Source: JACRBK01 sp964427955
Lineage (GTDB): Bacteria > Chloroflexota > Anaerolineae > Aggregatilineales > Aggregatilineaceae
Assembly: GCA_964427955.1 (NCBI GenBank)
Contig: CAYRWY010000119.1
Span: forward strand, 1-13,933
Direction: 5' to 3'
DNA length: 13,933 nucleotides
Positions 6,118 to 12,470 of the stretch are shown here, in pieces. A program made the position numbers and the translations under genes. The stretch's first letter is position 1, and every line of letters begins with the position of its first letter. The notes under the pieces are model-generated. The model saw nothing but the letters and a program-made list of their open reading frames with translations, was not told the origin of the DNA and searched no databases.

Positions 6118-7101
6118 ATGAAAATTCAATACACGCTTGACGACAGTGCCGCCCGTCTGCCGCTCACCATTCGCAGCGCCGATGCCCTCTGGGATCGCGC
6201 CGCCGACCTGCGCAGCGCGCCGGGCGTGCAGATGGTGGAGCTGACCACCCAGCACATGCTCAATACCGGCGCTTCCCTGAGCGACGAACTGGCCCATTAT
6301 TTCGACAGCGGCGCGCCGAGCGAAGCCGATCCGTATGCGCTCAAGACGTGTTTTGCCAACCGGAGTCTGCTCGAAGACCTGTTGGAAGACCTGCGCGATA
6401 CGCATCCGGGGCTGGTCGCGCTGCACCAGGTCGCGGAACTGTTCCCGATCTCCTTCGAGTACGATCTCCAGTTCATGCTGGCGCTGACGGCGGTGGGCTA
6501 CCCGGCCTTCGGCTACGTCCGCACCTACCAGGATTCGGAGGACGAAGAATATAACGGGCTGGTGGTCAACCTGGCCCAGGCGCGGCCTCACCTGGAAAGC
6601 ACGCTCGGCCATTACTCGCTCGAACTGCTGATCAACGTGATCCGCAACGGCTTCTTCAATCACGAAGGCTTTCTGCTGGCCTACGCCGAGTTCGCGCAGG
6701 TGACCGGGCGGCTGCCCGAACGTCCCCTGGATCGCCTGAAAGATGCGTTGATGAGCCGGGGCATCGCCTGGCACCTGAGCTACCGCCACGATCCGGCGTT
6801 TTATGATGGCGTGCTCGGCCTGGACGAGGCCCGGCTGGCGGCGTGCATCGAGCGCTGCAACGCAGCCCTGGCCGCCGTGCGCAAGAAGAAGGTCACCGAA
6901 GAAACCGTCGAGGATCGCCACGGCGTGATCCCGCGCGAGCAGTGCCTGGACGTCGCCGGTTACCATGCCGCGCGCACCGTCGCCCACCACTACGGCGACC
7001 AGGGGCTGCGCGACTCCATCGTACAGGGCGCGGATCATTTCTTCACCCTGTACAACACCGCCACCGGATCGCTGGCGATCAAGGCTGGCGCGCGCGGGTA
7101 A
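6118..7101 (+). CDS. Uncharacterised protein resembling a degenerate zinc peptidase
   Basis: The 327-residue protein has no signal peptide or membrane segment. Its general plan recalls the DUF2268/DUF5700 group of putative zinc peptidases: a helix YSLELLINVIRNGFFNHEG (166-184) where those proteins carry HExxxH, a later LMSRGIAWHLSY (211-222) resembling their EGIAxY segment, and a C-terminal helical part ending near YNTATGSLAIKAG. The metal-binding His and Glu appear to be missing (R176, N177, N181 at the aligned places), so if the relation is real this is probably a non-catalytic member. That assignment is by eye and weak. The ATG at 6118 has only a poor ribosome-binding site. It is divergent from the efflux pump and may share its control region. 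Confidence 0.6.
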   Translation: MKIQYTLDDSAARLPLTIRSADALWDRAADLRSAPGVQMVELTTQHMLNTGASLSDELAHYFDSGAPSEADPYALKTCFANRSLLEDLLEDLRDTHPGLVALHQVAELFPISFEYDLQFMLALTAVGYPAFGYVRTYQDSEDEEYNGLVVNLAQARPHLESTLGHYSLELLINVIRNGFFNHEGFLLAYAEFAQVTGRLPERPLDRLKDALMSRGIAWHLSYRHDPAFYDGVLGLDEARLAACIERCNAALAAVRKKKVTEETVEDRHGVIPREQCLDVAGYHAARTVAHHYGDQGLRDSIVQGADHFFTLYNTATGSLAIKAGARG

Positions 7102-7179
7102 GAGAATTTCTGAGGGGCAATTTTCATTTTTTCAGAGCAGAGGCCCCTATCAAGGCCAGACGAAGAAAAAAAGGCAACG

Positions 7180-7346
7180 ATGGGCGATTTTTACACCATT
7201 CGCCGCTTGTGGCGCGCCTTGACGGGGTGTTGGAAGGGAAGCCGGTGCCACCCCCGCAGGTCCAATGGGTGCTGGATCATGCCGATCCTTCGACCACGGT
7301 ATCGGGTTTCTTCTGGCTGTACGATTCCATTTATCAGCGTCAATAG
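7180..7346 (+). pseudogene. Small gene with apparent frameshift, or gene remnant
   Basis: An ATG at 7180, with AAGG upstream at 7171-7174, opens MGDFYTIRRLWRALTG. About 40 bp in, coding character jumps to another frame, LDGVLEGKPVPPPQVQWVLD and on through VSGFFWLYDSIYQRQ, to a TAG at 7344-7346. The distance is 167 bp, one base short of a 55-residue gene, so a single base loss near 7210-7222 would explain it. The stop touches the RBS of the GH10 gene, as in an operon. It could be a true frameshift, an assembly error, or programmed frameshifting. I do not recognise the product. The rest of 7102-7354 is A/T-rich with no other gene. Confidence 0.4.
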
Positions 7347-7354
7347 GAATGCAT

Positions 7355-8593
7355 ATGGACACCGATTCTGCGATTCGCAAGTACCGCACGGCTGACGTCA
7401 CGCTCACCCTGCGCCGCGCCGACGGGACGCCGCTGGCCGGGCAGGCGGTCGAGGTCGCGCAGCAGCGGCATCAGTTCAATTTTGGCTGCATCGGCTTCGA
7501 TCAGATTCCGCTGGCGAATGGCGAACTGGCGGGCGAACAAAAAGCCCAGGCCGAGTTGTACAGCGAGAAACTGCTGCACCTGTTCAATTTCATCACCCTG
7601 CCCTTTTACTGGGGACCGTTCGAGCCGCAGCGCGGGAAGCCGGATACGGCGCGGCTGCACCACACGGCGCGCTGGTTCGTGGAGCGCGGCTGCACGGTCA
7701 AGGGGCACCCGCTGTGCTGGCACACCCTCACGGCAAACTGGCTGCTCGACCTGCCCACCGACGAGATCATCCGCGTGCAGTTGGAGCGCATCCGCCGCGA
7801 CGTGGCCGATTTTCGCGGGCTGATCGATAGCTGGGACGTGATCAACGAAGTGGTGATCATGCCCATCTTCGACAAGTACGACAACGGCATCACGCGTATG
7901 TGCCAGCAGTTGGGCCGGATCGGCATCATCCGCGCGGTGTTCGAGGCGGCGCGCGCGGCCAACCCCGGCGCGACCCTGCTGCTGAACGATTTCGACACCT
8001 CCATCGCCTACGAAATCCTGATCGAGGGCTGTCTCGAAGCCGGGATTCCCATCGACGTGATCGGCATCCAGTCACACATGCACCAGGGCTATTGGGGCGT
8101 TGAAAAGACGCAGCGCGTCCTGGAACGCTACGCCCATTTCGGCCTGCCGATCCACTTCACCGAGAGTTCGCTGGTGTCCGGCCAGATCATGCCGCCGGAG
8201 ATCGTGGATCTGAACGATTACCAGGTGGACGAGTGGCCCAGCACGCCGGACGGCGAAGCCCGCCAGGCCGACGAAGTCGTGACGCACTTCAAGACGCTGT
8301 TCGCGCATCCCCGCGTCGAGGCGATCACGTGGTGGGGGTTGGTCGATGGCGGCTGGCTGAAAGCGCCCTCCGGCCTGATCCGGCAGGATTACTCCAACAA
8401 GCCGTCCTATGACGCGCTGGCCGCGCTGATCAAGGGCGAGTGGTGGCTGAAGCCCACGCCGATGGTCACCGACGAGGCGGGCCGCCTGCATTTCACCGGC
8501 TTCCTGGGCGACTATGCGCTGACGCTGCACGGACAGACCGTGCCGTTCAGCCTGGACGCAGCCGGCGCGGCGGCGGTCGCGGTGACGGTGTAG
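7355..8593 (+). CDS. Glycoside hydrolase family 10 (endo-beta-1,4-xylanase-like)
   Basis: The 412-residue protein is a GH10 TIM barrel, a retaining enzyme that cuts beta-1,4-xylan. Barrel motifs appear in order: KGHPLCWH (116-123, family GHxLxWH), WDVINE with acid/base E165, NDFD (211-214), GIQSHMH (237-243), HFTE with nucleophile E270, and ITWWGLVDGGWL (324-335). An N-terminal beta-rich module (about 10-45, ADVTLTLRRADGTPLAG) and a C-terminal beta segment (about 363-412) flank the barrel, a layout common in Chloroflexota and Verrucomicrobia GH10 proteins. There is no signal peptide, so it probably acts on imported oligosaccharides in the cytoplasm. The start at 7355 is chosen from TAGGA at 7344-7348; an ATG at 7349 is the alternative. 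No sugar transporter lies nearby. Confidence 0.9.
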   Translation: MDTDSAIRKYRTADVTLTLRRADGTPLAGQAVEVAQQRHQFNFGCIGFDQIPLANGELAGEQKAQAELYSEKLLHLFNFITLPFYWGPFEPQRGKPDTARLHHTARWFVERGCTVKGHPLCWHTLTANWLLDLPTDEIIRVQLERIRRDVADFRGLIDSWDVINEVVIMPIFDKYDNGITRMCQQLGRIGIIRAVFEAARAANPGATLLLNDFDTSIAYEILIEGCLEAGIPIDVIGIQSHMHQGYWGVEKTQRVLERYAHFGLPIHFTESSLVSGQIMPPEIVDLNDYQVDEWPSTPDGEARQADEVVTHFKTLFAHPRVEAITWWGLVDGGWLKAPSGLIRQDYSNKPSYDALAALIKGEWWLKPTPMVTDEAGRLHFTGFLGDYALTLHGQTVPFSLDAAGAAAVAVTV

Positions 8594-8617
8594 GCTGCAC
8601 GCCGTCGGCGAGGGAAA

Positions 8618-8644
8618 GCAGGGCACGGCAAGCAACGCCCCTAC
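8618..8644. repeat. Short hairpin repeat, copy 1
   Basis: GCAGGGCACGGCAAGC followed by AACGCCCCTAC is an imperfect hairpin closely matching 10073-10100. The shared frame is GCAGGG...GGCAAGC...GCCCCTAC. It stands 24 bp after the GH10 stop and could help end transcription, but it lacks a T-tract. It looks like a dispersed REP-like element. Confidence 0.6.
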
Positions 8645-8660
8645 ACCGACGTTTCCACGG

Positions 8661-8748
8661 CAACGCTCCCCCTCGCCACCGGGTGGAGAGGGGGAGCACG
8701 GGCAAGTCCCCTCTCCAGCTTGCCTGGGGAGGGGCCGGGGGGTGGGGT
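8661..8748. repeat. Palindromic dispersed repeat, copy 2 (inverted)
   Basis: This is a second copy of the C-rich element at 3481-3574 in the opposite orientation. The 29-bp core at 8685-8713 is the reverse complement of 3515-3543 with one mismatch. The flanking GGGGAGGGG and GGGGGGTGGGG segments are recognisable but diverged. It fills most of the 190-bp gap between the GH10 gene and the next gene. No terminal target duplication could be recognised. Confidence 0.7.
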
Positions 8749-8783
8749 TTAGATTTTAATGCAAGGATCAGGAGGAGGTTGCC

Positions 8784-9464
8784 ATGCAGGTTTTCGAACG
8801 TCCCGGCCCGGTCAACACCCCGGCAGTAATCGAACGTCTCAAAGCAGCCGCCCCCGCCTACCAGCATCTCGTCGTCGCTTCCATCACCGGCACCTGCGCC
8901 GTTCAGGTGGCCCAGACCTGCCCGGACAAGCAGGTCGTCTGTGTGACCTGCCCGCAAGGTATGAACTGGGAAGTCAGCCAGATGCAGCGCGGACCGTTTG
9001 CCGAAATCCCCGAACTCCGGCAGCTACGGGACGCCTGGCTTCAGCGCGACCTGTCCACGGTGCCGATGAGTCTGACCCCGGAAAACAAGCGCCAGCTAGA
9101 GGCCCTACATGTGCCGATCATCCAGGGCACTATCCCCTTGTTCGGCCCCAGTTTTTCGATGCGGCTGCACTTGAATCACGTCACGGCGTTGGACATCATG
9201 GCGAAAACCCTCGAACTCATTTCCACCGGAACCCTGGTATGTCTGGAAGTGGTGCTGATGGCCGTCGATGCCGGGATCGTCCCGGAAGGAACGCACGTGC
9301 TGGCGGCGGCGGGTACCGAGTGCGGCCTGGATACCGCCTGGGTCATCCGGGGCAGTGCGTCGGCCAATCTGTTTCACCCCACCAAAGGCGCGCGCTTCGT
9401 GGAACTGCTGTGCAAGCCGGGGATTGCGCTGGCACCCGACATCAACATCGACTACCTGCGCTGA
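8784..9464 (+). CDS. Pyruvate kinase alpha/beta (C-terminal) domain-like protein, COG1751 type
   Basis: This 226-residue protein resembles the stand-alone COG1751 family, known from archaea and some bacteria, which has the fold of the pyruvate kinase C-terminal domain without the catalytic barrel. Diagnostic stretches are an N-terminal FERPGPVNT, then HLVVASITGTCA (28-39), CLEVVLMAVDAGIVPEG (153-169), and AAAGTECGLDTAWVIRGS (174-191), the last like the nucleotide- or effector-binding loop of the family. The biochemical role of COG1751 is not established; an allosteric or nucleotide-binding function is only inferred. A strong GGAGGAGG (8771-8778) lies 5 bp before the ATG. It stands alone: a dispersed repeat precedes it, and the next gene has its own promoter. 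Confidence 0.75.
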   Translation: MQVFERPGPVNTPAVIERLKAAAPAYQHLVVASITGTCAVQVAQTCPDKQVVCVTCPQGMNWEVSQMQRGPFAEIPELRQLRDAWLQRDLSTVPMSLTPENKRQLEALHVPIIQGTIPLFGPSFSMRLHLNHVTALDIMAKTLELISTGTLVCLEVVLMAVDAGIVPEGTHVLAAAGTECGLDTAWVIRGSASANLFHPTKGARFVELLCKPGIALAPDINIDYLR

Positions 9465-9508
9465 GTTTTCCGGCGAAAACACACTGCTGCGCCCTGTTTG
9501 ATTCACCC

Positions 9509-9537
9509 TTGACAGTCTTCGCGCATTCTGCTATTTT
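9509..9537 (+). promoter_or_regulatory. Sigma-70-type promoter of the DIP1984-family gene
   Basis: A perfect -35 TTGACA (9509-9514), a 17-bp spacer and -10 TATTTT (9532-9537) give a near-consensus promoter, with a start expected near 9544. This leaves a 5' UTR of about 60 bp before the ATG at 9605. Confidence 0.8.
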
Positions 9538-9604
9538 AGCGCCGTAAAGCGCTGTATTGATATTTCTAAGGGTCATAAAGGACCACGCTTTACAGGAGGA
9601 TAGC

Positions 9605-10063
9605 ATGAAGCTGGCAGAAGCACTCGTCCTGCGCGCGGATCATCAGAAGCGCGTCGCGCAGATCAAGCAGCGGTTGCAGCTTGTCGCGCGCGTCCAGGAA
9701 GGCGACCGTCCGGCGGAAGATCCGCAGGCGCTGCTCGCAGAACTGGAGCGCGTCATCGACGAACTCACCGGACTGATCCAGCGCATCAACCGCACCAACG
9801 CCGCCACGGAACTCGAACCCGGCCTGACGATCTCGGATGCGCTGGCCGTGCGCGATATGCTCGACGTCCGGCACACCGCCTTCCGCGAACTGGCGCAGCG
9901 GGCCACCGTCACCCAGGACCGCTACACGCGGTCGGAAGTCCGGTTTCAGGGCACTGTCGATGCAGGCGCGCTGCAACACCGCGCCGATCAGGTCGCCCAG
10001 GCGCGGCGCGAACTCGATACCCGGCTCCAGGCCGCCAACTGGGTCGTAGACCTGGCCGAGTAA
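9605..10063 (+). CDS. DIP1984 family (septicolysin-like) protein
   Basis: The 152-residue protein is almost entirely helical and charged, and matches the DIP1984/septicolysin-like family in size and layout: MKLAEALVLRADHQKRVAQI at the start, a central LxxxL helix with INRTNAATELEPGLTISDAL (61-80), a DMLDVRH segment, and RYTRSEVRFQGTVD (106-119) near the end. The family's function is not settled; the septicolysin name comes from an unproven annotation. No signal peptide or membrane helix is present, so it is cytoplasmic. AGGAGG (9594-9599) lies 5 bp before the ATG, and a strong promoter precedes it. The long non-coding stretch after its stop may be its 3' UTR. Confidence 0.85.
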   Translation: MKLAEALVLRADHQKRVAQIKQRLQLVARVQEGDRPAEDPQALLAELERVIDELTGLIQRINRTNAATELEPGLTISDALAVRDMLDVRHTAFRELAQRATVTQDRYTRSEVRFQGTVDAGALQHRADQVAQARRELDTRLQAANWVVDLAE

Positions 10064-10072
10064 CTGAGTATT

Positions 10073-10100
10073 GCAGGGGCAGGGCAAGCCCTGCCCCTAC
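10073..10100. repeat. Short hairpin repeat, copy 2
   Basis: AGGGGCAGGGC (10075-10085) and GCCCTGCCCCT (10088-10098) form a perfect 11-bp inverted repeat around AA, 11 bp after the DIP1984-family stop. It matches the element at 8618-8644. There is no T-tract, so it is a REP-like hairpin more than an intrinsic terminator, though it could stabilise the mRNA end. Confidence 0.7.
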
Positions 10101-10112
10101 GAAGATTTGAGT

Positions 10113-10474
10113 AAGTCGGTAGCGGCTTCAGCCGGGGCGAGCACCTGCGAGGAGATTCCTCAATCCGCTGTTACCGGATGCCTGATTGGCTCTCACTGGG
10201 GGCGGTGTAGCATCACCGGGTACGCCCAGCACAGTCACAGGCGCAGAGGGCACTGTCACACTTACGACCACCGTGCTGATCGACTGAAGCGGCGAGGGAG
10301 GGATAGGGGAAAGTCGGTAGCCATCCCACGGGGGCGAGCACAGCCATTGGCATCTCCTTTCGAGATATGCAGGGTTCGACTCCCTACACTCTCACCGGGT
10401 ATAGGGCACCGTCACAGGCGTACCGGGCACCGGGCAAGGTCACTACCGCGTGCTGATCGGTGGGATAGGCGAGG
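10113..10474. repeat. Imperfect direct duplication in a gene-free region
   Basis: Two copies, A (10113-10297) and B (10311-10474), share blocks in the same order. These are AAGTCGGTAGC (10113 and 10311), GGGGCGAGCAC (10134 and 10331), TCACCGGGTA (10213 and 10392), GTCACAGGCG (10234 and 10411), GTGCTGATCG (10273 and 10450) and GGCGAGG (10291 and 10468). Spacing is identical over the last three blocks (39 and 18 bp). Unmatched central parts differ and contain small hairpins, such as GAGGAGATTCCTC (10149-10161) and GCATCTC/GAGATATGC in copy B. No open gene covers 10064-10517. It may be a structured RNA, a long 3' UTR or a decayed repeated coding region. Confidence 0.6.
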
Positions 10475-10477
10475 ACA

Positions 10478-10518
10478 CGGAGAGGCTGTTCACCACGAAC
10501 CGCCTCTCCGTACTTTTT
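10478..10518 (+). terminator. Intrinsic terminator-like hairpin, plus strand
   Basis: CGGAGAGGC (10478-10486) pairs perfectly with GCCTCTCCG (10502-10510) around a 15-base loop, followed by TACTTTTTC with five T at 10514-10518. On the plus strand this fits a rho-independent terminator for transcripts from the DIP1984-family promoter or from the duplicated region. It abuts the stop of the convergent DUF4097 gene. Confidence 0.6.
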
Positions 10519-11342
10519 CAGTCCCCCTGCCCGCTGAGCGTGATGTTGCCCGCGCCGACCCGCAAGGTGACGCGCGGACCGCCGTCGCCCAGCGTGCCGG
10601 TCACGTAGTACGCGGCGTTGGACCGGCCACCATCCTTATCCTTCAACGCCAGCTTTTCGATGAACACCTGGCCTGCGCCGGATCGGGCGTCCACCTGCGC
10701 GGAGGCGTCGAGCGGCAGGCGCAGCGTCAGGTTCCCGGCGGAGACGGTGGCGGTATAGGCCCCCTCGCCGCCCAACGCGCCCTGGAAGTCGAGATTGCCC
10801 GCGCCGAGATCGAGACTCATCCCGGCCAACGCCTGCACGCCGCGCAGGGTCAGGTTCCCCGCGCCGAGTTTGACCTGGAACAGGCCCGCGACCTGCACGC
10901 CCTCGATCCGGAGATCACCCGCGCCATGATCGACGTCGAGCGCAACCTGCGCCGGGACGGTGATCGTCAGATCGACCTGGTTGGTGCGCGGGTGGTCGGT
11001 GTAGAGCGTCTGCACGCCGTTCACGATCACCCGGTCGCCCGCCTGCCGGATTTCCACCGTCATGTGGGCCAGCTCATCCTGCGCCGCGGCGTCGGTTTCG
11101 CCGTACGCGGTCTTGGTATAGTCCACCACGACCTGATCGGTCGCCTCCCCGGCACGGATCGTGACCTTGCCGCTGCCGTTGCGCACTTCCAGGGTGATCG
11201 CCCCGGCGTCCAGCGCGACGATCTCTGATCCGGACTGCGACGCCTGCTTCTTTTCCTTCATTTCGACCTCTTTGGTACACGCGGACAGGCTGATCACGGC
11301 CAGCGCGATCCCGATTCCGCCCCACCATCGACGAGCGACCAT
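10518..11342 (-). CDS. DUF4097 lipoprotein with 20-residue GAG repeats
   Basis: The 274-residue product has a lipoprotein signal (hydrophobic 8-20, lipobox LSAC with C22 as the lipid-modified Cys). The rest is a DUF4097-type beta-solenoid, a domain often seen in putative adhesins and envelope stress proteins. The rung motif GAGNLTLRGV repeats with a regular step: GAG or SAG at 140, 160, 180, 201, 222 and 263, mostly 20-21 residues apart. An N-terminal part (about 68-98, KTAYGETDAAAQDELAHMTV) is shared with the upstream gene, so the two are paralogues. AAGGAG lies about 10 bp before the ATG. The 14-bp gap after the upstream gene implies one operon. Ligand and role are unknown. Confidence 0.82.
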   Translation of the reverse strand: MVARRWWGGIGIALAVISLSACTKEVEMKEKKQASQSGSEIVALDAGAITLEVRNGSGKVTIRAGEATDQVVVDYTKTAYGETDAAAQDELAHMTVEIRQAGDRVIVNGVQTLYTDHPRTNQVDLTITVPAQVALDVDHGAGDLRIEGVQVAGLFQVKLGAGNLTLRGVQALAGMSLDLGAGNLDFQGALGGEGAYTATVSAGNLTLRLPLDASAQVDARSGAGQVFIEKLALKDKDGGRSNAAYYVTGTLGDGGPRVTLRVGAGNITLSGQGD

Positions 11343-11356
11343 AAAATACCGGCTCC

Positions 11357-12271
11357 TTAATCCACGTCCACGACGATCTCGCCGAGCTTGGTCCGCAGTT
11401 TGAGCGTCGGGTAGGTTCCGCTGCCCTCGCCCAGCGTGCCGATCCAGGTGTGCCCTGCCGAATCCGGGTTGGTCGTGCCGGACGTCTGGTCCACTTTGGC
11501 GAACGTCGGCGAGACGGTCACATCGCCCACGCTCGTCTCGGCGTCGATCTGGACGCGCACGACGCGCGGGAGGTGCATCCGGATTTCGCCCGTCATGGTG
11601 CGCACGTCGAGCAGCGCCGCCGGGTCGGTCGGCAGCGCCCCGCGGAATTCGATCAGGCCCAGCGTCGACTCCAGATCCAGCGATTGGACTTTCAGGCCGC
11701 TGATCCGGATCGACCCGGTCCCGGTATTGACGATGAGATTCACCTTCTCCGGCACGCTGATGGTCAGTTTTACCGAGCTGGTGCCCAGCTTGATCCCGCT
11801 GTCCTTCTGATCGTTCTGGATCTCGATCTTGACGGTGGTATCGTCGGGCTGGGTCGTGTTCACGGTCACGTGATCGAGCCGGTCCTGGGCGGCGCCTTTA
11901 GTCAGCCCATAACCCGTCTTGACCGCCTGGATGACCACTTCGTCTTCCTGGCTGCCATGCTCCAGGGTGATATCGCCCATGTTGTTGCTGACGTCGATGG
12001 TGATCACCTGGTCCGCCGGTACCGTGAACGTGTGGCTCTCGGTGAGCGTCACCTTGTTGTGATCGAAGGCCGCGATGATCCCGCCGCCGAGGCCCACCGT
12101 CGCGCAGAAGGGAAGAATACAGCACAGGCAGCACATCGCCAGGCAGCCCAACAGCAGATACACCAGACAGGTGCAGCCCGATCGCTTGCGGGGTGCGCGT
12201 TTCGACTTGCGTGGTCCGGCAGGCAGCGGGGACGGTTCCTGTTCCCCGCGCTTGGGCTTTTCGAGTTCCAT
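11357..12271 (-). CDS. DUF4097 protein with Cys-dense membrane segment
   Basis: This 304-residue protein has a basic, Pro-rich cytoplasmic start (1-32, with KSKRAPRKR), then one hydrophobic segment (about 33-68) carrying eight Cys within 24 residues (33, 35, 43, 47, 48, 50, 51, 56), then an extracytoplasmic DUF4097 beta-rich domain (about 72-304). Repeating strands such as NNMGDITLEHG, TGTGSIRISG, TMTGEIRMHLP and TSVGDVTVSP mark solenoid rungs. The stretch KTGYGLTKGAAQDRLDHVTV matches its downstream paralogue. It is the first gene of the two-gene operon, with GGAGGAG 8 bp before the ATG. Function is unknown; an envelope or surface role is inferred from topology. The Cys cluster could be acylated, metal-binding or redox-active. 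Confidence 0.82.
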   Translation of the reverse strand: MELEKPKRGEQEPSPLPAGPRKSKRAPRKRSGCTCLVYLLLGCLAMCCLCCILPFCATVGLGGGIIAAFDHNKVTLTESHTFTVPADQVITIDVSNNMGDITLEHGSQEDEVVIQAVKTGYGLTKGAAQDRLDHVTVNTTQPDDTTVKIEIQNDQKDSGIKLGTSSVKLTISVPEKVNLIVNTGTGSIRISGLKVQSLDLESTLGLIEFRGALPTDPAALLDVRTMTGEIRMHLPRVVRVQIDAETSVGDVTVSPTFAKVDQTSGTTNPDSAGHTWIGTLGEGSGTYPTLKLRTKLGEIVVDVD

Positions 12272-12306
12272 ATGCTAATCTCCTCCTGGCATCAGCCGCC
12301 CGGACC

Positions 12307-12315
12307 ATCATACCA
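12307..12315 (-). promoter_or_regulatory. Possible extended -10 promoter of the DUF4097 operon
   Basis: On the minus strand TGG-TATGAT is an extended -10 element about 36 bp before the first DUF4097 ATG. A -35 is poor, as is usual for extended -10 promoters. Confidence 0.4.
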
Positions 12316-12394
12316 CACTCATGGGTCTATACGCAGTGGACTGGGACGGCGTTGCACGCGGGAGAGGATCGACCTCCCCCCACCAAATTCCCAG

Positions 12395-12423
12395 TTGCCA
12401 CGCGCCGCGCACGCCTTTATACT
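12395..12423 (+). promoter_or_regulatory. Sigma-70-type promoter of the FHA gene
   Basis: TTGCCA (12395-12400), a 17-bp spacer and TATACT (12418-12423) form a good promoter. Transcription would begin near 12430, about 40 bp before the ATG at 12471, and probably also serves the radical SAM gene. Confidence 0.65.
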
Positions 12424-12470
12424 GTTTCATGCTAAGATCAGAATCAATCTTGCGGGCAGAGGACAACCAT

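Noticed and set aside
6082..7038. Minus-strand open frame opposite the 6118 gene (318 codons)
   Set aside because: It is a GC shadow. The plus-strand frame has better amino acid balance and continues into a natural stop, while this one is rich in Arg, Gln and Val without motifs.
7108..7148. Inverted repeats AGGGGC/GCCCCT and TCTGA/TCAGA after the 6118 gene
   Set aside because: The stems are short with loops of about 20 bases and are nested inconsistently, so a terminator call is not supported.
10345..10390. tRNA- or tmRNA-like T-arm (AGGGTTCGACTCCCT)
   Set aside because: It matches a T-loop consensus, but no acceptor, D or anticodon arm can be placed at tRNA distances, and no CCA or tmRNA 5' half is present. 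It is probably chance or part of the duplicated region.
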